DNA of 64,000 bases from assembly GCA_963169045.1 (NCBI GenBank), contig CAUJDF010000103.1, forward strand, positions 156,406-220,405, written 5' to 3'. Each line of letters starts with the position of its first letter. Position 1 is the first letter of the stretch. The notes beneath the pieces were generated by a model. The model was not told the DNA's origin and searched no databases. It worked only from the letters and a program-made list of their open reading frames with translations. This DNA is from Myxococcota bacterium. GTDB lineage: Bacteria; Myxococcota_A; Bradymonadia; UBA7976; UBA1532. Below are positions 24,657 to 36,684 of this stretch, piece after piece. The position numbers and the translations under genes were made by a program.

Positions 24657-26569
24657 GCGCGCTCTCGCCGGCGGAGCGCGCGCTGCTCGCGAGCCTGGCG
24701 CGGACGGCGCTGCCGGCCGGGCGCACGCTGCACGCCGCCGACGAGGTCACGGTCGACGCCGCCGCCGCCCTGCTCGGCCGCGCCGGGGCGCCCGCCGTCC
24801 GCGCCTGGGCCACCGGCGCCCGCGCCCTCGACGCGTGGTGCCGCGTACGCCACCTCTCCGCCTTCGCCGCGCTCCCGCCGGACCGCCGCCTGCGCGTGAT
24901 GGAAGCCTGGCGCGACGGTCCCGGCACGCGCCTCGTGATGCGCGGCCTGCTCGCCCCGCTCAAGCTCGTCCACTTCGACTCGCCGCGCGCCTACGGGGCC
25001 CTGGAGTGCCGCTGGGCCGCCGAGTCTCCAGTCCGCGAGGAGCCCCAGCGCTGGCAGCAACAGATCGTCGACGGCGGCGCCCTCGACGGCGCCGGGCTCG
25101 AGTGCGACGTCGTCGTCGTCGGCAGCGGCGCCGGCGGCGCCCCCATCGCCCGCGAGCTGGCGGCGCGCGGCTTCGCCGTCCTGATCCTCGAAGAGGGCAA
25201 GTACTTCTCCCGCAAGGACTTTTCGGGTCGCCCGCTCGAGATGATGGCGCGCCTCTACCGCCGCGCCGGCCTCACGGCGACGCTCGGCAACCACGTCATC
25301 CCGGTCCCGGTGGGCAAGGGCGTCGGCGGGACGACGATGGTCAACGCCGGCACGTGCCTGCGCGCGCCGGACGAGGTGCTCGACGGTTGGCGTCGGGACT
25401 TCGGCGTCGACGTCGACGCGGCGGCGCTGGCCCCCTACTACGCGCGCGTCGAGGACACGCTGGGCGTCGCGCCGTCGAGCCCGGCCGCGCTCGGCCGGCC
25501 CGCCGTCGTCGTCGCGCGCGGCGCCGACCGCCTGGGCTGGTCCCACCACCCGCTGCCGCGCAACGCGCCCGGCTGCGACGGCCACGGGCTGTGCTGCTTC
25601 GGCTGCCCCACCGACGCCAAGCGGGGCACCAACGTCAGCTACGTGCCCGCCGCGCTGCGGGCCGGCGCCCAGCTCGTCACCGGCGTCCGCGTCGAGCGCG
25701 TGCTCACCGACGGCGATGCCGCCACCGGCGTCGAAGGCACCGCGCGCACCGCCGACGGCGCCCCGGTGCGTGTCACCGTCCGCGCCCGCGTGGTGGTGCT
25801 CGCGTGCGGCGCGCTCCACACGCCCGCCCTGCTGCTCCGCAGCGGCCTCGGGACGTCCTCCGGCCACCTCGGCCGCCACCTGTCGATCCACCCGGCCAGC
25901 GCCGCCTTCGGCCTCTTCGACGAGCGCATCGACGGCCACCTCGCCGTGCCCCAGGGCTACGCGGTCGACGAGTTCGCCCGCGACGGGATCATGTTCGAGG
26001 GCGCGAGCGCCCCGCCCGAGCTCCTCGCCGCGACGCTGCAGACGTTCGGCCCCGACTTCGTCGACGTCATGGAGCGCTACCGGCAGCTGCTCGGCTTCGG
26101 CTTCATGATCAAGGACGTGTCGCGCGGCCGCGTCCGCCTCGGCCGCGACGGCGCGCCCCTCATGACCTACTCGGTCGGCGAGGCCGACGTGCGCCAGCTG
26201 CGGCGGGGCATGGTGCTCCTCTGCCGGCTGATGTTCGCGGCCGGCGCGCGCGAGGTGTTCCCGGGGGTGGCCGGCTTCGAGCGCGTGCGCGGCGAGGCCG
26301 ACGTCGACGCGCTGGCGAAGGCCCGCCTGCCCGCCCGCGCCTTCGACCTCAGCGCCTACCACCCGCTCGGCACGGCGCGCATGGGCCGCGACCCCGCCAC
26401 CTCGGTCGTCGGCGCCAACCACGAGGTGCACGACGTCCTCAACCTCTACGTCGTCGACGGCAGCGCGGTCCCGACCTCCCTCGGGGTGAACCCGCAGATG
26501 ACGATCATGGCGCTGTCGCTGCGAGCCGCCGACGCGGTCGCCCGCCGCCTGGAGCGCCTCGCCGCCTGA
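24653..26569 (+). CDS. GMC-family oxidoreductase resembling long-chain fatty alcohol oxidase
   Basis: 638 residues. A helical N-terminal ~140 residues precede the FAD-binding motif DVVVVGSGAGGAPIAREL (~150-167). The Cys-rich patch CDGHGLCCFGCPTDAKRG followed by TNVSYVPAAL is typical of fatty-alcohol oxidase and cholesterol-oxidase-like GMC proteins, and the C-terminus has the catalytic HPLGTARMG (~569) and GVNPQMTIMALSLRAA (~611) with His/Asn. It likely oxidises a long-chain alcohol with O2 or a quinone. It lies downstream of a FadR-type regulator and coupled lipid-binding-like genes, so a pathway for alcohol/wax-type substrates is inferred. The stop at 26569 precedes a 34-base gap to the next gene. 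Confidence 0.82.
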   Translation: MSALSPAERALLASLARTALPAGRTLHAADEVTVDAAAALLGRAGAPAVRAWATGARALDAWCRVRHLSAFAALPPDRRLRVMEAWRDGPGTRLVMRGLLAPLKLVHFDSPRAYGALECRWAAESPVREEPQRWQQQIVDGGALDGAGLECDVVVVGSGAGGAPIARELAARGFAVLILEEGKYFSRKDFSGRPLEMMARLYRRAGLTATLGNHVIPVPVGKGVGGTTMVNAGTCLRAPDEVLDGWRRDFGVDVDAAALAPYYARVEDTLGVAPSSPAALGRPAVVVARGADRLGWSHHPLPRNAPGCDGHGLCCFGCPTDAKRGTNVSYVPAALRAGAQLVTGVRVERVLTDGDAATGVEGTARTADGAPVRVTVRARVVVLACGALHTPALLLRSGLGTSSGHLGRHLSIHPASAAFGLFDERIDGHLAVPQGYAVDEFARDGIMFEGASAPPELLAATLQTFGPDFVDVMERYRQLLGFGFMIKDVSRGRVRLGRDGAPLMTYSVGEADVRQLRRGMVLLCRLMFAAGAREVFPGVAGFERVRGEADVDALAKARLPARAFDLSAYHPLGTARMGRDPATSVVGANHEVHDVLNLYVVDGSAVPTSLGVNPQMTIMALSLRAADAVARRLERLAA

Positions 26570-26603
26570 CGGCGCGGGTCCGCGCCTTGCACTCCGGCTC
26601 GGG

Positions 26604-27047
26604 GTGATGGCCCCGGACGACCCCCACGGGCTGCGCCGCGTCGTCGACCGCTTCGAGATCGCGGTCGTGCTCGCGCTGCTGGTCCTTTTGGCAGTGCTCG
26701 TCCTGATCGCCACGGCGGAGGCCGTCGCCGCGCTGGTGCGCGCGCTCGCCGCGGGCCCGGCGCTCGCGCTGGGCGGCGACCGGCTGCTCGACCTCTTCGG
26801 CCTCGTCCTGCTGGTGCTGATGGGGCTCGAGCTGCTGTCCGCCCTGCGCGCCTACCTCGACTCGCACACGATCCACGTGGAGCTCGTCCTCGAGCTCGCG
26901 CTGGTGGCCGTCGCCCGGAAGGTCATCACCATCGACCTCGCCGGCCATCCCGCGCTCACGTGGCTCAGCGTCGCCGGCCTCGTCGTGGCGCTCGCGGCGG
27001 CCCTGGCGGTCGCGCGGCGCCTGCGCACCCGCGGAGATCCGACATGA
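26604..27047 (+). CDS. PsiE-like membrane protein
   Basis: 147 residues (GTG at 26604, or ATG at 26607). Four hydrophobic helices: 18-42, 50-75, 88-108 and 115-140 approximately. The ELLSALRAYLDSHTIHVELVLELALVAVARKVI segment is like the PsiE/DUF phosphate-starvation-inducible family. Its stop overlaps the ATG of the P-type ATPase gene (ATGA), so the two proteins are translated together. PsiE's molecular role is unknown; coupling with a cation pump suggests some membrane or ion function, which is inference. A GGGG upstream of the start may serve as ribosome site. Confidence 0.7.
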   Translation: MMAPDDPHGLRRVVDRFEIAVVLALLVLLAVLVLIATAEAVAALVRALAAGPALALGGDRLLDLFGLVLLVLMGLELLSALRAYLDSHTIHVELVLELALVAVARKVITIDLAGHPALTWLSVAGLVVALAAALAVARRLRTRGDPT

Positions 27048-29782
27048 CCCCGTGGCACGCCCTGCCGCCCGAGGACGTACTCGCGCGCCTCGGGACCACC
27101 GCCGACGGCCTCACCCCCGAGGAGGCCGCGCGCCGCCTCGCCGAGCACGGCCCGAACCGCCTGCCGCAGCGATCACGACACGGCGCGCTGCGCCTCCTGC
27201 GCCGCCAGGTCGAGAACCCGCTGGTCCTGTTGCTGCTCGGGGCCGCCGCGGTGGCGATCGCGCTCGGCAAGACGATCGACGGCGCGGTCGTCCTCGCCGT
27301 CGTCGTCCTCAACGCCGTCATCGGATTTGCCCAGGAGTTTCGGGCCGGTCGGGCCATCGAGGCCCTCGCGCGCATGGTGCCGCAGAATGCCACGGTCCTT
27401 CGAGCGGGCCGTCCCGACAGCCGCCCGGTCGACGAGCTGGTGCCCGGCGACGTCGTGCAGCTCGCGGCCGGCGACCGGGTGCCGGCGGACGTCCGCCTGC
27501 TGGCGGTGAAGGGCCTGCGCGTCGAGGAGGCCGCGCTCACGGGCGAGTCGGTGCCCGTCGACAAGGGCGTCGACCCCGTCGCGGCGGACGCGGTCGCCGG
27601 CGACCGGCTGTCGATGGCCTTCAGCGGGACGCTCGTCCGTCAGGGCACGGCGACCGGCGTCGTCGTGGCGACCGGCGGCGCCACGGAGCTCGGGCGCATC
27701 TCGCACATGCTCGAGACCACCACGGAGGTCGCCACCCCGCTCACCCGGGAGCTCGCCGACGTGGGCCGCGTGCTCACCCTCGGCGTGCTCGCCCTCGCCG
27801 TGGTGATGATCGCCGTCGGCACCTGGCGCTCGACGGAGACCGGCCTGCCCCTGGGCGAGGCGCTCGCCGACACCCTCACCTTCGCGGTGGCGATGGCCGT
27901 CGGCGCCATCCCCGAGGGCCTCCCCGCCGCCGTCACCATCGCGCTCGCCCTCGGCGTCCAGCGCATGGCCGCGCGGCGCGCCGTCGTCCGCCACCTGCCC
28001 GCCGTGGAGACCCTCGGCGGCACGACCGTCATCTGCACCGACAAGACCGGCACCCTGACCCGCAACGAGATGACCGCCTCCATGCTGCGCACGCCCGCCG
28101 GCGCCTACGAGGTGGAGGGCGTCGGCTATGCTCCGGACGGGGCCTTCCGGCAGCCCGGCGGCGCCCCCGTCCCGCCGCCCGACGACGTCGCCGAGCTCCT
28201 CTGGGCCGCCGCCCTCTGCAGCGACGCCGCCCTGACGCGCGAGGGCGGCGAGTGGCGCGTCGTCGGCGACCCGACCGAGGGCGCGCTCGTCGCCGCCGCC
28301 GAGAAGGCCGGCGTCCGCGTCGAGGAGATCCGCCGCGCGCACCGGCGCCTCGACGAGGTCCCGTTCGAGTCGGAGACGCGCCGCATGTTCACGCTCCACG
28401 GCGGTGGCGTCCTGCTCGTGAAGGGCGCGACCGAGCGCGTCGTCCCGCTCTGCGCCGGCGTCGACGCCGCCGCCGTCGAGGCCGACATGGAGGCGATGGC
28501 GGCGAAGGGCGTCCGCGTCCTCGCCGTGGCGCGCAAGGACCTGCCCCCGGGCGCGCGTGCCATCGATCCCATTGATCTCGAAGGTGAATTCCGTCTGCTC
28601 GGCCTCGTGGGCCTGATCGATCCGCCCCGCCCCGAGGCCACCCTGGCGGTGGCCCACTGCCGCGCGGCGGGGATCGTGGTGAAGATGATCACCGGCGACC
28701 ACCCGGGGACCGCGCGCGCCATCGGCGAGGCGCTCGGCCTCGGCAGCGGGCGCGCCGTCACCGGCGCCGAGCTCGGGCACGCCTCGCCCGTGGAGCTCCG
28801 CGCCCTCGCGCGCCGCGCCCACGTCTTCGCCCGGGTCGCCCCCGAGCACAAGCTGGCGCTCGTGCGGGCGTTGCAGGCCGAGGGCGCCACGGTGGCGATG
28901 ACCGGCGACGGCGTGAACGACGCGCCCGCGCTGCAGCAGGCGGACATCGGCGTCGCCATGGGCATCACCGGCACCTCGGTGGCCAAGGAGGCCGCCGACA
29001 TCGTGCTGACCGACGACAACTTCGCGAGCATCGCCGCCGCCGTCGAGGAGGGCCGCCGCGTCTACGACAACCTCGTGAAGGTGCTCGCCTTCGTGCTCCC
29101 GACGAACCTCGCCCTCGCGGCGATCCTGCTGGCGGCGGTCGCGTTCTTCCCGCACGACCGGGAGACGGGGCGCCTGCTGCTGGCCATGGCGCCCGTCCAG
29201 CTGCTCTGGATCAACCTGGTCTCGTCCGTGCTGCTGACGCTGCCGCTCGCCGCCGAGCGCGTGGAGCCCGACGCGATGGCGCGCCCGCCGCGGCCGCGCG
29301 AGGCGCCCATCCTCGATCGCGCGCTGGTCTGGCGGACCGCAGGCATCGGCCTCGTGATCGCCGGCGCCGCCGTCGGCCTCTTTCTCTGGGAGTACCACCG
29401 CGAGGTCGCGGGCGGGGTGGCCGGCGACACGGCGCGGGCCGAGGCGCAGACGATGGCGGTGACGACGGTCATCGGCACGCAGATCGCCTGCATGCTGCAC
29501 TGCCGGTCGCTGACGTCGCTGATGCCGAAGCTGGCGCCCGACGGCAACCGCGCCGTCGTCCTCGGCACGCTGGCCCTCGTCGCGCTGCAAGCGGCGTTCA
29601 TCTACGCGCCGCCGCTCAACGCGCTCTTCGGGACGGCGCCGCTCGGCCTGCGCGACCTGGGCTTCGCGCTGGCCACGTCCGCGGCCAGCGTGCCGCTGAT
29701 GGCGCTCGTGAAGTGGGCTTCGGGCGGGCGGCGCACGGGGCGGGCTGCCCCCCGGCTGCCGGAGGGCCTGCCGGTGCGGTGA
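27044..29782 (+). CDS. P-type (P2-like) cation-transporting ATPase
   Basis: 912 residues. N-terminal cation-ATPase domain, then TGESVPVDKG in the actuator (~168), the PEGLPAAVT motif in the fourth helix, the phosphorylation site DKTGTLTRNEM (~333), the nucleotide domain with KGATERVV, TGDGVNDAPALQ (~622) and six C-terminal helices. The PEGL motif and overall layout fit Ca2+/Mn2+-type P2 ATPases of bacteria, such as those related to PMR1/SERCA, but Na+ or other cations cannot be excluded. It is coupled with the PsiE-like gene. The last 20 residues are basic. Convergent with the lipoprotein gene, three bases apart. Confidence 0.9.
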   Translation: MTPWHALPPEDVLARLGTTADGLTPEEAARRLAEHGPNRLPQRSRHGALRLLRRQVENPLVLLLLGAAAVAIALGKTIDGAVVLAVVVLNAVIGFAQEFRAGRAIEALARMVPQNATVLRAGRPDSRPVDELVPGDVVQLAAGDRVPADVRLLAVKGLRVEEAALTGESVPVDKGVDPVAADAVAGDRLSMAFSGTLVRQGTATGVVVATGGATELGRISHMLETTTEVATPLTRELADVGRVLTLGVLALAVVMIAVGTWRSTETGLPLGEALADTLTFAVAMAVGAIPEGLPAAVTIALALGVQRMAARRAVVRHLPAVETLGGTTVICTDKTGTLTRNEMTASMLRTPAGAYEVEGVGYAPDGAFRQPGGAPVPPPDDVAELLWAAALCSDAALTREGGEWRVVGDPTEGALVAAAEKAGVRVEEIRRAHRRLDEVPFESETRRMFTLHGGGVLLVKGATERVVPLCAGVDAAAVEADMEAMAAKGVRVLAVARKDLPPGARAIDPIDLEGEFRLLGLVGLIDPPRPEATLAVAHCRAAGIVVKMITGDHPGTARAIGEALGLGSGRAVTGAELGHASPVELRALARRAHVFARVAPEHKLALVRALQAEGATVAMTGDGVNDAPALQQADIGVAMGITGTSVAKEAADIVLTDDNFASIAAAVEEGRRVYDNLVKVLAFVLPTNLALAAILLAAVAFFPHDRETGRLLLAMAPVQLLWINLVSSVLLTLPLAAERVEPDAMARPPRPREAPILDRALVWRTAGIGLVIAGAAVGLFLWEYHREVAGGVAGDTARAEAQTMAVTTVIGTQIACMLHCRSLTSLMPKLAPDGNRAVVLGTLALVALQAAFIYAPPLNALFGTAPLGLRDLGFALATSAASVPLMALVKWASGGRRTGRAAPRLPEGLPVR

Positions 29783-29785
29783 GCC

Positions 29786-31606
29786 TTACAGGCCGGCCTG
29801 ACGGCGAGCCTGCTGAACGTGGTCGGAGAGGTCGCGCACGCGGGGACCGGCCTCGAGCGCCGTCGGCGAGAAGCCGGTGAAGTTCACCTGGCCCTGCCAG
29901 GACGCCGGCACGGTCGTGGTGCAGTTCCAGGAGCCCTGGCGGCCGTTGCAGGTCCACCCGCCGCTCGCCGGATTGCCCCAGGAGGTGGAGCTGCCCGTGC
30001 AGGTGTGGTTCACGCTGTGCGACACCGACCAGCTCGCGCTCAGCTCCGGATCGGAGATCGCGTTCCAGAAGTTGTCGGAGATGTCGAGCGTGCCCACCAC
30101 GTGCCAGCTGTCCACCTGCGGACCGGCGCCGTTGCCGTGGATGTTGCTGCCGCGGATGTGCGACTCGGGGTGCAGCGCGGTGCTGTACACCTCGATGCCC
30201 TTGCCGTTGTTCAGCACGTTGCTCGACTCGATGATGAGCAGCTCCGGCGAGCGGATCTTCAGGCCCACCTCTTCGTTCGCGACGATGTCGCAGTTGCGGA
30301 AGGCCGGATCGAGGCCCCAGCGCGCCGGCGTCGACGTCGTGCGGTTGCCGCCGGGGTTGCCCTGCGGCACGGCGGGGCACTGGAACGGGTACTCGTGGAG
30401 ATCCAGCGGGTTGCCCGTGATCTCGATGCCCTTCTTGTTCTTGGTGATCGTCGAGTCGAGGAACTCGAACTCCGAGCCGGCGAGGTCGATGCCGATGGCG
30501 TAGCCCGACACGAGCGAGCGCACGAACTTCGAGGGCGCCGCCTCGCGGCCGACGATGCCCGAGCCCTGCCACTTCCCGCCCTCGGACAGGCCGCTGATCA
30601 CCACGTCCTCGATCTCGACCGCCGCGCCCTTCTCGATCCAGATGGCGTTCTGGCTGGTGTTGACGTTGAGGCTCTTCGCGGCGTTCGGGGTGCTGCCTTC
30701 CTTGAAGGCGATGCCGATGCGCGCCTGCTCGACGAACACGTGCTCGAGGTGGTTGCTGCTGCCGTAGAGCTCGAGGCCCTGCCAGCCGTCCTTGAGCGCG
30801 GTGAAGACGACCGGGTGCTCGGCGGTGCCGACCGCCTGCAGGCGGCCCTTCACCCTCAGCGCCACGTTGCCGTAGGGCGCGCCGCCGCCCTGGTCGAGGA
30901 AGTTCCCCTGGACCGTCACGCCGGGCTTGATGGTCAGCGTGATGTTCTCGCCGATGGTCGTCGGCTCGAGCAGGACGATGTTGCAGGTCGACCAGGTCTC
31001 GTCCTTGTCGATGACCGTGTCGCCCTCGATGTAGCGGGTGCCCGCCTCGCAGGGCGCGTCGACGATGGGCCGGCGGCACTGGAAGTCGGTGCCGTCGCAG
31101 CTCGTGTCGACGCGGTACGTGCCCTTGCCCGGGTCGTCCCAGGAGCCGAACACGATCATGTACTTGCCGTCGCGCGGGATCTTCACGCCGGGCAGCTGCG
31201 CGCCGGCGGTGTCGCTCTCGTCGACGTAGGCGAGGCGCTCGCCGGGCTGGTCGCCGTTCATCGGGCCGTACAGGCCGATGATCATGTCGAGCGGCTTGCC
31301 GTTCAGCGAGGAGCCCTCGCCGCCGGTGGCGGAGACGTCGGCGTGGATGACCGCGTCGGCCTTCGCCTCGAAGGTGTAGCCGTAGACGCGGATGTCGGCG
31401 CGGAACGTGCCGGTGATCGTCGCCTTCAGGTCGATGTCGTCGATGATGTGCGCCTTGTCGGCGATGTCGGCCTTGCCGTCGGCGCCGTGCGCGAAGAACT
31501 CGTACTCGCCGCCCGTCGCGGCGCCGGCGCCGTCGCCGCCGTCCTCGCCGCCGCCGCACGCCGCCAGACCCGACGCCGCGAGCGCGGCCACCACCCAACG
31601 AGTCAT
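29786..31606 (-). CDS. Lipoprotein with parallel beta-helix-like domain
   Basis: 606 residues; signal ends GLAAC (Cys17) and is followed by a Gly/Asp-rich linker. Residues ~40-170 form a pre-peptidase-like beta domain (KYMIVFGSWDDPGKGTYRV). From ~180, regular short strands such as ENITLTIKPGVTVQGNFLD, SNHLEHVFVEQARIGIAF and IIESSNVLNNGKGIEVYS repeat at ~22-25 residues, as in right-handed beta-helix (pectate-lyase/NosD-like) proteins. A Trp/Ser/Thr-rich C-terminus with six Cys follows. No polysaccharide-lyase catalytic residues can be assigned. An in-frame GTG ten codons up exists, but the ATG at 31606 begins the signal sequence properly. Confidence 0.8.
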   Translation of the reverse strand: MTRWVVAALAASGLAACGGGEDGGDGAGAATGGEYEFFAHGADGKADIADKAHIIDDIDLKATITGTFRADIRVYGYTFEAKADAVIHADVSATGGEGSSLNGKPLDMIIGLYGPMNGDQPGERLAYVDESDTAGAQLPGVKIPRDGKYMIVFGSWDDPGKGTYRVDTSCDGTDFQCRRPIVDAPCEAGTRYIEGDTVIDKDETWSTCNIVLLEPTTIGENITLTIKPGVTVQGNFLDQGGGAPYGNVALRVKGRLQAVGTAEHPVVFTALKDGWQGLELYGSSNHLEHVFVEQARIGIAFKEGSTPNAAKSLNVNTSQNAIWIEKGAAVEIEDVVISGLSEGGKWQGSGIVGREAAPSKFVRSLVSGYAIGIDLAGSEFEFLDSTITKNKKGIEITGNPLDLHEYPFQCPAVPQGNPGGNRTTSTPARWGLDPAFRNCDIVANEEVGLKIRSPELLIIESSNVLNNGKGIEVYSTALHPESHIRGSNIHGNGAGPQVDSWHVVGTLDISDNFWNAISDPELSASWSVSHSVNHTCTGSSTSWGNPASGGWTCNGRQGSWNCTTTVPASWQGQVNFTGFSPTALEAGPRVRDLSDHVQQARRQAGL

Positions 31607-31731
31607 CCGTCCCGTCACGATTCTCCCCCGAATTCGCCAGTTTGCGTTGCGCGCCACCCCTTGTTCAGGATCCGTGCCACAGCGCGCGACGGCTCGCCGC
31701 GCGGGTGAGGCGTCGCCGCGGGGTGGTCGGC

Positions 31732-31773
31732 CCGGTAGCCACCCCTGTCCCGCTCCCGACATCCGGCTACCGG
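31732..31773. repeat. Inverted repeat between two minus-strand genes
   Basis: Nine-base perfect arms CCGGTAGCC (31732-31740) and GGCTACCGG (31765-31773) flank a 24-base loop. It lies 3' to the gene ending at 31787 and 5' of the lipoprotein gene starting at 31606. It has no T tract, so it may be an operator or weak terminator. No regulator partner is known. Confidence 0.35.
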
Positions 31774-31786
31774 AATCGCCAGTCGG

Positions 31787-33265
31787 TCAGCGGCAATGCT
31801 TGGACTTGCAGGGGTGCGGCGACGCGGCACAGCGGGCGCGGGCGTCGGCGAGGCCCGCGGCGTCGCCGGCGGCCTGCAGGGCGCGGATCTCGACGGTGAA
31901 CGCGACGGGGTCGATGGAGCGGAGCGCGCGGACGTGGGCCGCCGCCTCCGCCGGCGCGCCGCGGGCCAGCATCGCCTCGGCCGCGGCGAGCTCGCCCACG
32001 AACGCGCAAGCGCTCTCCATGTCGGCGCAGCGGTGGTCCGGCGCCGCGCGGCAGTGCTCGGCCGCCGCCGCGACGTCGTCGCGCAGGCGCTCGGCGGCGA
32101 CCAGGTACCAGCGCGACAGGCAATCTCCGTCGCGTCGATCGAGCAGGACCCGGCCCGCCGCCGCGGCGCCCTCGCCGTCGCACGCGTTGCGCAGCGCGGT
32201 CACGCGGTCCTCGAGCGCCTTGGTGTCGGCCCGACGCTCGGCGAACGCGACGAGACCCGCGCCGAGCGCCGAGAGCAGCAGGACGGCCACGACGAGCGGC
32301 CGCCGCGAGGGCACCGGAGGCGGCGTGCGGCCGAGCTGCGCCGCGATGCGCGCTGGCGCCGCGGCGTCGGCGCCGCCCTCGGAGACGAGGCGCACCACGA
32401 TGCCCGGCTCCTCGAGGGCGCCGAGCGGCAACGTCACCTCGCCGCCGCGCCGCCGCTGCACGCGCATGTGCAGCGACGTGGCGGCGACGATCCCATTGCC
32501 GCCCCGGACCGTGCGCCGCTCCGTGAAGGTCTCGAAGCCGCGGATGTCGTCCCAGCGGAGGCGCTCGGTGAGGGGCAGGCCGTACAGGGTCAGGCCCTCG
32601 GCGTCGGCCTCGACGCGCGGCCGCCGGGCCAGGGCGCGGGCGAACGCGAGGCCCGCCACGCCGACGGCGACGCCCGCGCAGGCCATCGCGACGCGCTCGA
32701 GGAGCGAGCGCGCCGGATTGGCCGACGCCCCGAACAGCGTCGCGAGACCCAGCAACGGCGCCAGACCGGCGACGACGGTGGCGGCTTTCATGGTGAGGCG
32801 CGTCCCGGCCTTCGCACGCACGACGATCGGCCAGGCCACGGGCACCGCCACCTCTTCGACCGAGAGCTGCCAGCCATCCGCGACCGCCGTCACGCGGGCC
32901 CGGAAGCCGCCGAGCGCGTGCTCCGCGGCGCCCTCCGCCGGCAGCCCGGAGGCCTCGAGGACCGTCACCATGGCCGGCCACACCGACGGCAGGCGTTGGA
33001 GGACCGGCGCGCTGCCCGGGTCGACCGCGAACTTGCGGCCGTCGGGCAGGGTGATGTGCGGCCCGGCGAAGGGCGAAGCGAGGACCTCGGTGCCGTCGTC
33101 GAGACACCAGCGGTTGTAGCCCGTGACCATCTCGCGAACGCCGCCGACGAAGCGCGCCGGGCCGAAGGTGGTGGCCGGATCGTCGATCCACTCCACGTCG
33201 CCGGCGAGCAGGCGCAGCGCCCGCGACAGCCCCGGCGGGCGCCGTCCGTCACTGGGGTTCGTCAT
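31787..33265 (-). CDS. Membrane protein of unknown function, with PH-like domain
   Basis: 492 residues from the ATG at 33265. The N-terminal ~165 residues are soluble. Two close hydrophobic helices follow (about 168-180 and 190-215), then a strand-rich segment (RVEADAEGLTLYGLPLTERLRWDDIRGFETF) shaped like the pleckstrin-homology-type domain of bacterial membrane proteins (YdbS/PH-like). A third helix lies near 318-335 and is followed by an alpha-helical region with Cys residues ending in HPCKSKHCR. No catalytic motif was seen. It may be envelope-associated, but the role is unknown. Divergent from purU, with 82 bases between. Confidence 0.72.
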   Translation of the reverse strand: MTNPSDGRRPPGLSRALRLLAGDVEWIDDPATTFGPARFVGGVREMVTGYNRWCLDDGTEVLASPFAGPHITLPDGRKFAVDPGSAPVLQRLPSVWPAMVTVLEASGLPAEGAAEHALGGFRARVTAVADGWQLSVEEVAVPVAWPIVVRAKAGTRLTMKAATVVAGLAPLLGLATLFGASANPARSLLERVAMACAGVAVGVAGLAFARALARRPRVEADAEGLTLYGLPLTERLRWDDIRGFETFTERRTVRGGNGIVAATSLHMRVQRRRGGEVTLPLGALEEPGIVVRLVSEGGADAAAPARIAAQLGRTPPPVPSRRPLVVAVLLLSALGAGLVAFAERRADTKALEDRVTALRNACDGEGAAAAGRVLLDRRDGDCLSRWYLVAAERLRDDVAAAAEHCRAAPDHRCADMESACAFVGELAAAEAMLARGAPAEAAAHVRALRSIDPVAFTVEIRALQAAGDAAGLADARARCAASPHPCKSKHCR

Positions 33266-33347
33266 GCCTCCCCCTTACGCCAACGACGGCGCCGGCGCCA
33301 CCCTGGGAACTTGTGCGCGCGCGCCCGGTCGGTGTAGCTGACACCGC

Positions 33348-34238
33348 ATGTCCAAGGCCTTCTTCCTCGTCAGCGCCCCCGACCGCACGGGGCTCGTCGC
33401 CCGCTTCGCCGGCTTCTTCTCGCGGCTCGGCCTCAACATCGTCGACGCGAGCAACCACACCGAGGTGTTCAGCGAGGGCGCCGGCGCGCGCTTCTTCATG
33501 CGCCTCGTCGTCGACCTCGCGCAGCTGGTCTCGGCGGAGGCTGCGGCGGGGCTCGGCGGCTCGACGACGCGCCGCGCCCTCGAAGATGCCTTCGCGCAGG
33601 TCGCCGCCGAGGTCGGCGCCGAGTGGAGCGTGCGCTACGGCGACCGCCTGGCGCGGGTGGCGGTGCTCGTGACGAAGGAGCCGGCCTGCCTCTACGACCT
33701 GCTGCTGCGTCGGCAGAGCGGCGAGCTGCCGTGCGAGATCCCGCTCATCCTCGGCAACCACGCCACGCTCGAGCCGGTCGCCGAGAGCTTCCGCGTGCCG
33801 TTCTTCACGCTGCCGGTGTCCGCCGAGAGCAAGCCGCAGCAGGAGGCGGCGATGCTCGATCTGTTGCGCCGCCATCACATCGACCTGGTGGTGCTCGCGC
33901 GCTACATGCAGGTGTTGACTGGGGAATTCCTCGCGGCGGCGCCGCCGGTGATCAACATCCATCATGGCTTCCTCCCGGCGTTCCAGGGGGCGCGGCCCTA
34001 CCACCAGGCGTATGCGCGCGGGGTGAAGATCATCGGCGCCACGGCGCACTATGCGACCGAGGACCTCGATCAGGGGCCGATCATCGAGCAAGACGTGGCG
34101 CGCGTGAGCCATGCCATGGGACCGGACGAGCTCGTGCGCGTGGGGCGCGACGTGGAGCGCGTGGTGCTGGCGCGCGCGGTGCGCGCCCATCTCGAGCGGC
34201 GGGTGTTCGTGTTCGGGCGCCGGACGATCATCCTCTGA
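33348..34238 (+). CDS. purU: Formyltetrahydrofolate deformylase
   Basis: 296 residues. N-terminal ACT domain (SAPDRTGLVARFAGFFSRLGLN) that senses or regulates, then a formyl-transferase fold with the catalytic set: N in NHATLEPVAE, H in INIHHGFLPAFQG, and D in TEDLDQGPIIEQD. Hydrolyses 10-formyl-THF to formate and THF, providing formate for PurT and balancing one-carbon pools. Size and motifs match PurU. ATG at 33348. No ribosome site stronger than average. It stands alone between a divergent membrane gene and the convergent clpA terminator. Confidence 0.93.
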   Translation: MSKAFFLVSAPDRTGLVARFAGFFSRLGLNIVDASNHTEVFSEGAGARFFMRLVVDLAQLVSAEAAAGLGGSTTRRALEDAFAQVAAEVGAEWSVRYGDRLARVAVLVTKEPACLYDLLLRRQSGELPCEIPLILGNHATLEPVAESFRVPFFTLPVSAESKPQQEAAMLDLLRRHHIDLVVLARYMQVLTGEFLAAAPPVINIHHGFLPAFQGARPYHQAYARGVKIIGATAHYATEDLDQGPIIEQDVARVSHAMGPDELVRVGRDVERVVLARAVRAHLERRVFVFGRRTIIL

Positions 34239-34320
34239 AGGTCCCCGCCCGGTGCCGTCGTCGCGCCCCGGATGACGGGCACGCCGGTGACGCTGGTCGC
34301 GGGCTGTCGGCGCCCGAAAC

Positions 34321-34356
34321 GAAAAAGGGCCCCGCGGCGGGCACCGCGAGGCCCTC
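34321..34356 (-). terminator. Rho-independent terminator of clpSA
   Basis: On the minus strand, AGGGCCTCGCGG / CCGCGGGGCCCT forms a 12-bp stem (one G.T pair) around a short loop, followed by a run of T residues. It lies 25 bases downstream of the clpA stop. The reverse orientation has A residues before the stem, so it could act in both directions for purU as well. Confidence 0.8.
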
Positions 34357-34380
34357 TCGAGTCGAGCGCGACGGGCCGAG

Positions 34381-36667
<2,287 letters not shown>

Positions 36668-36684
<17 letters not shown>

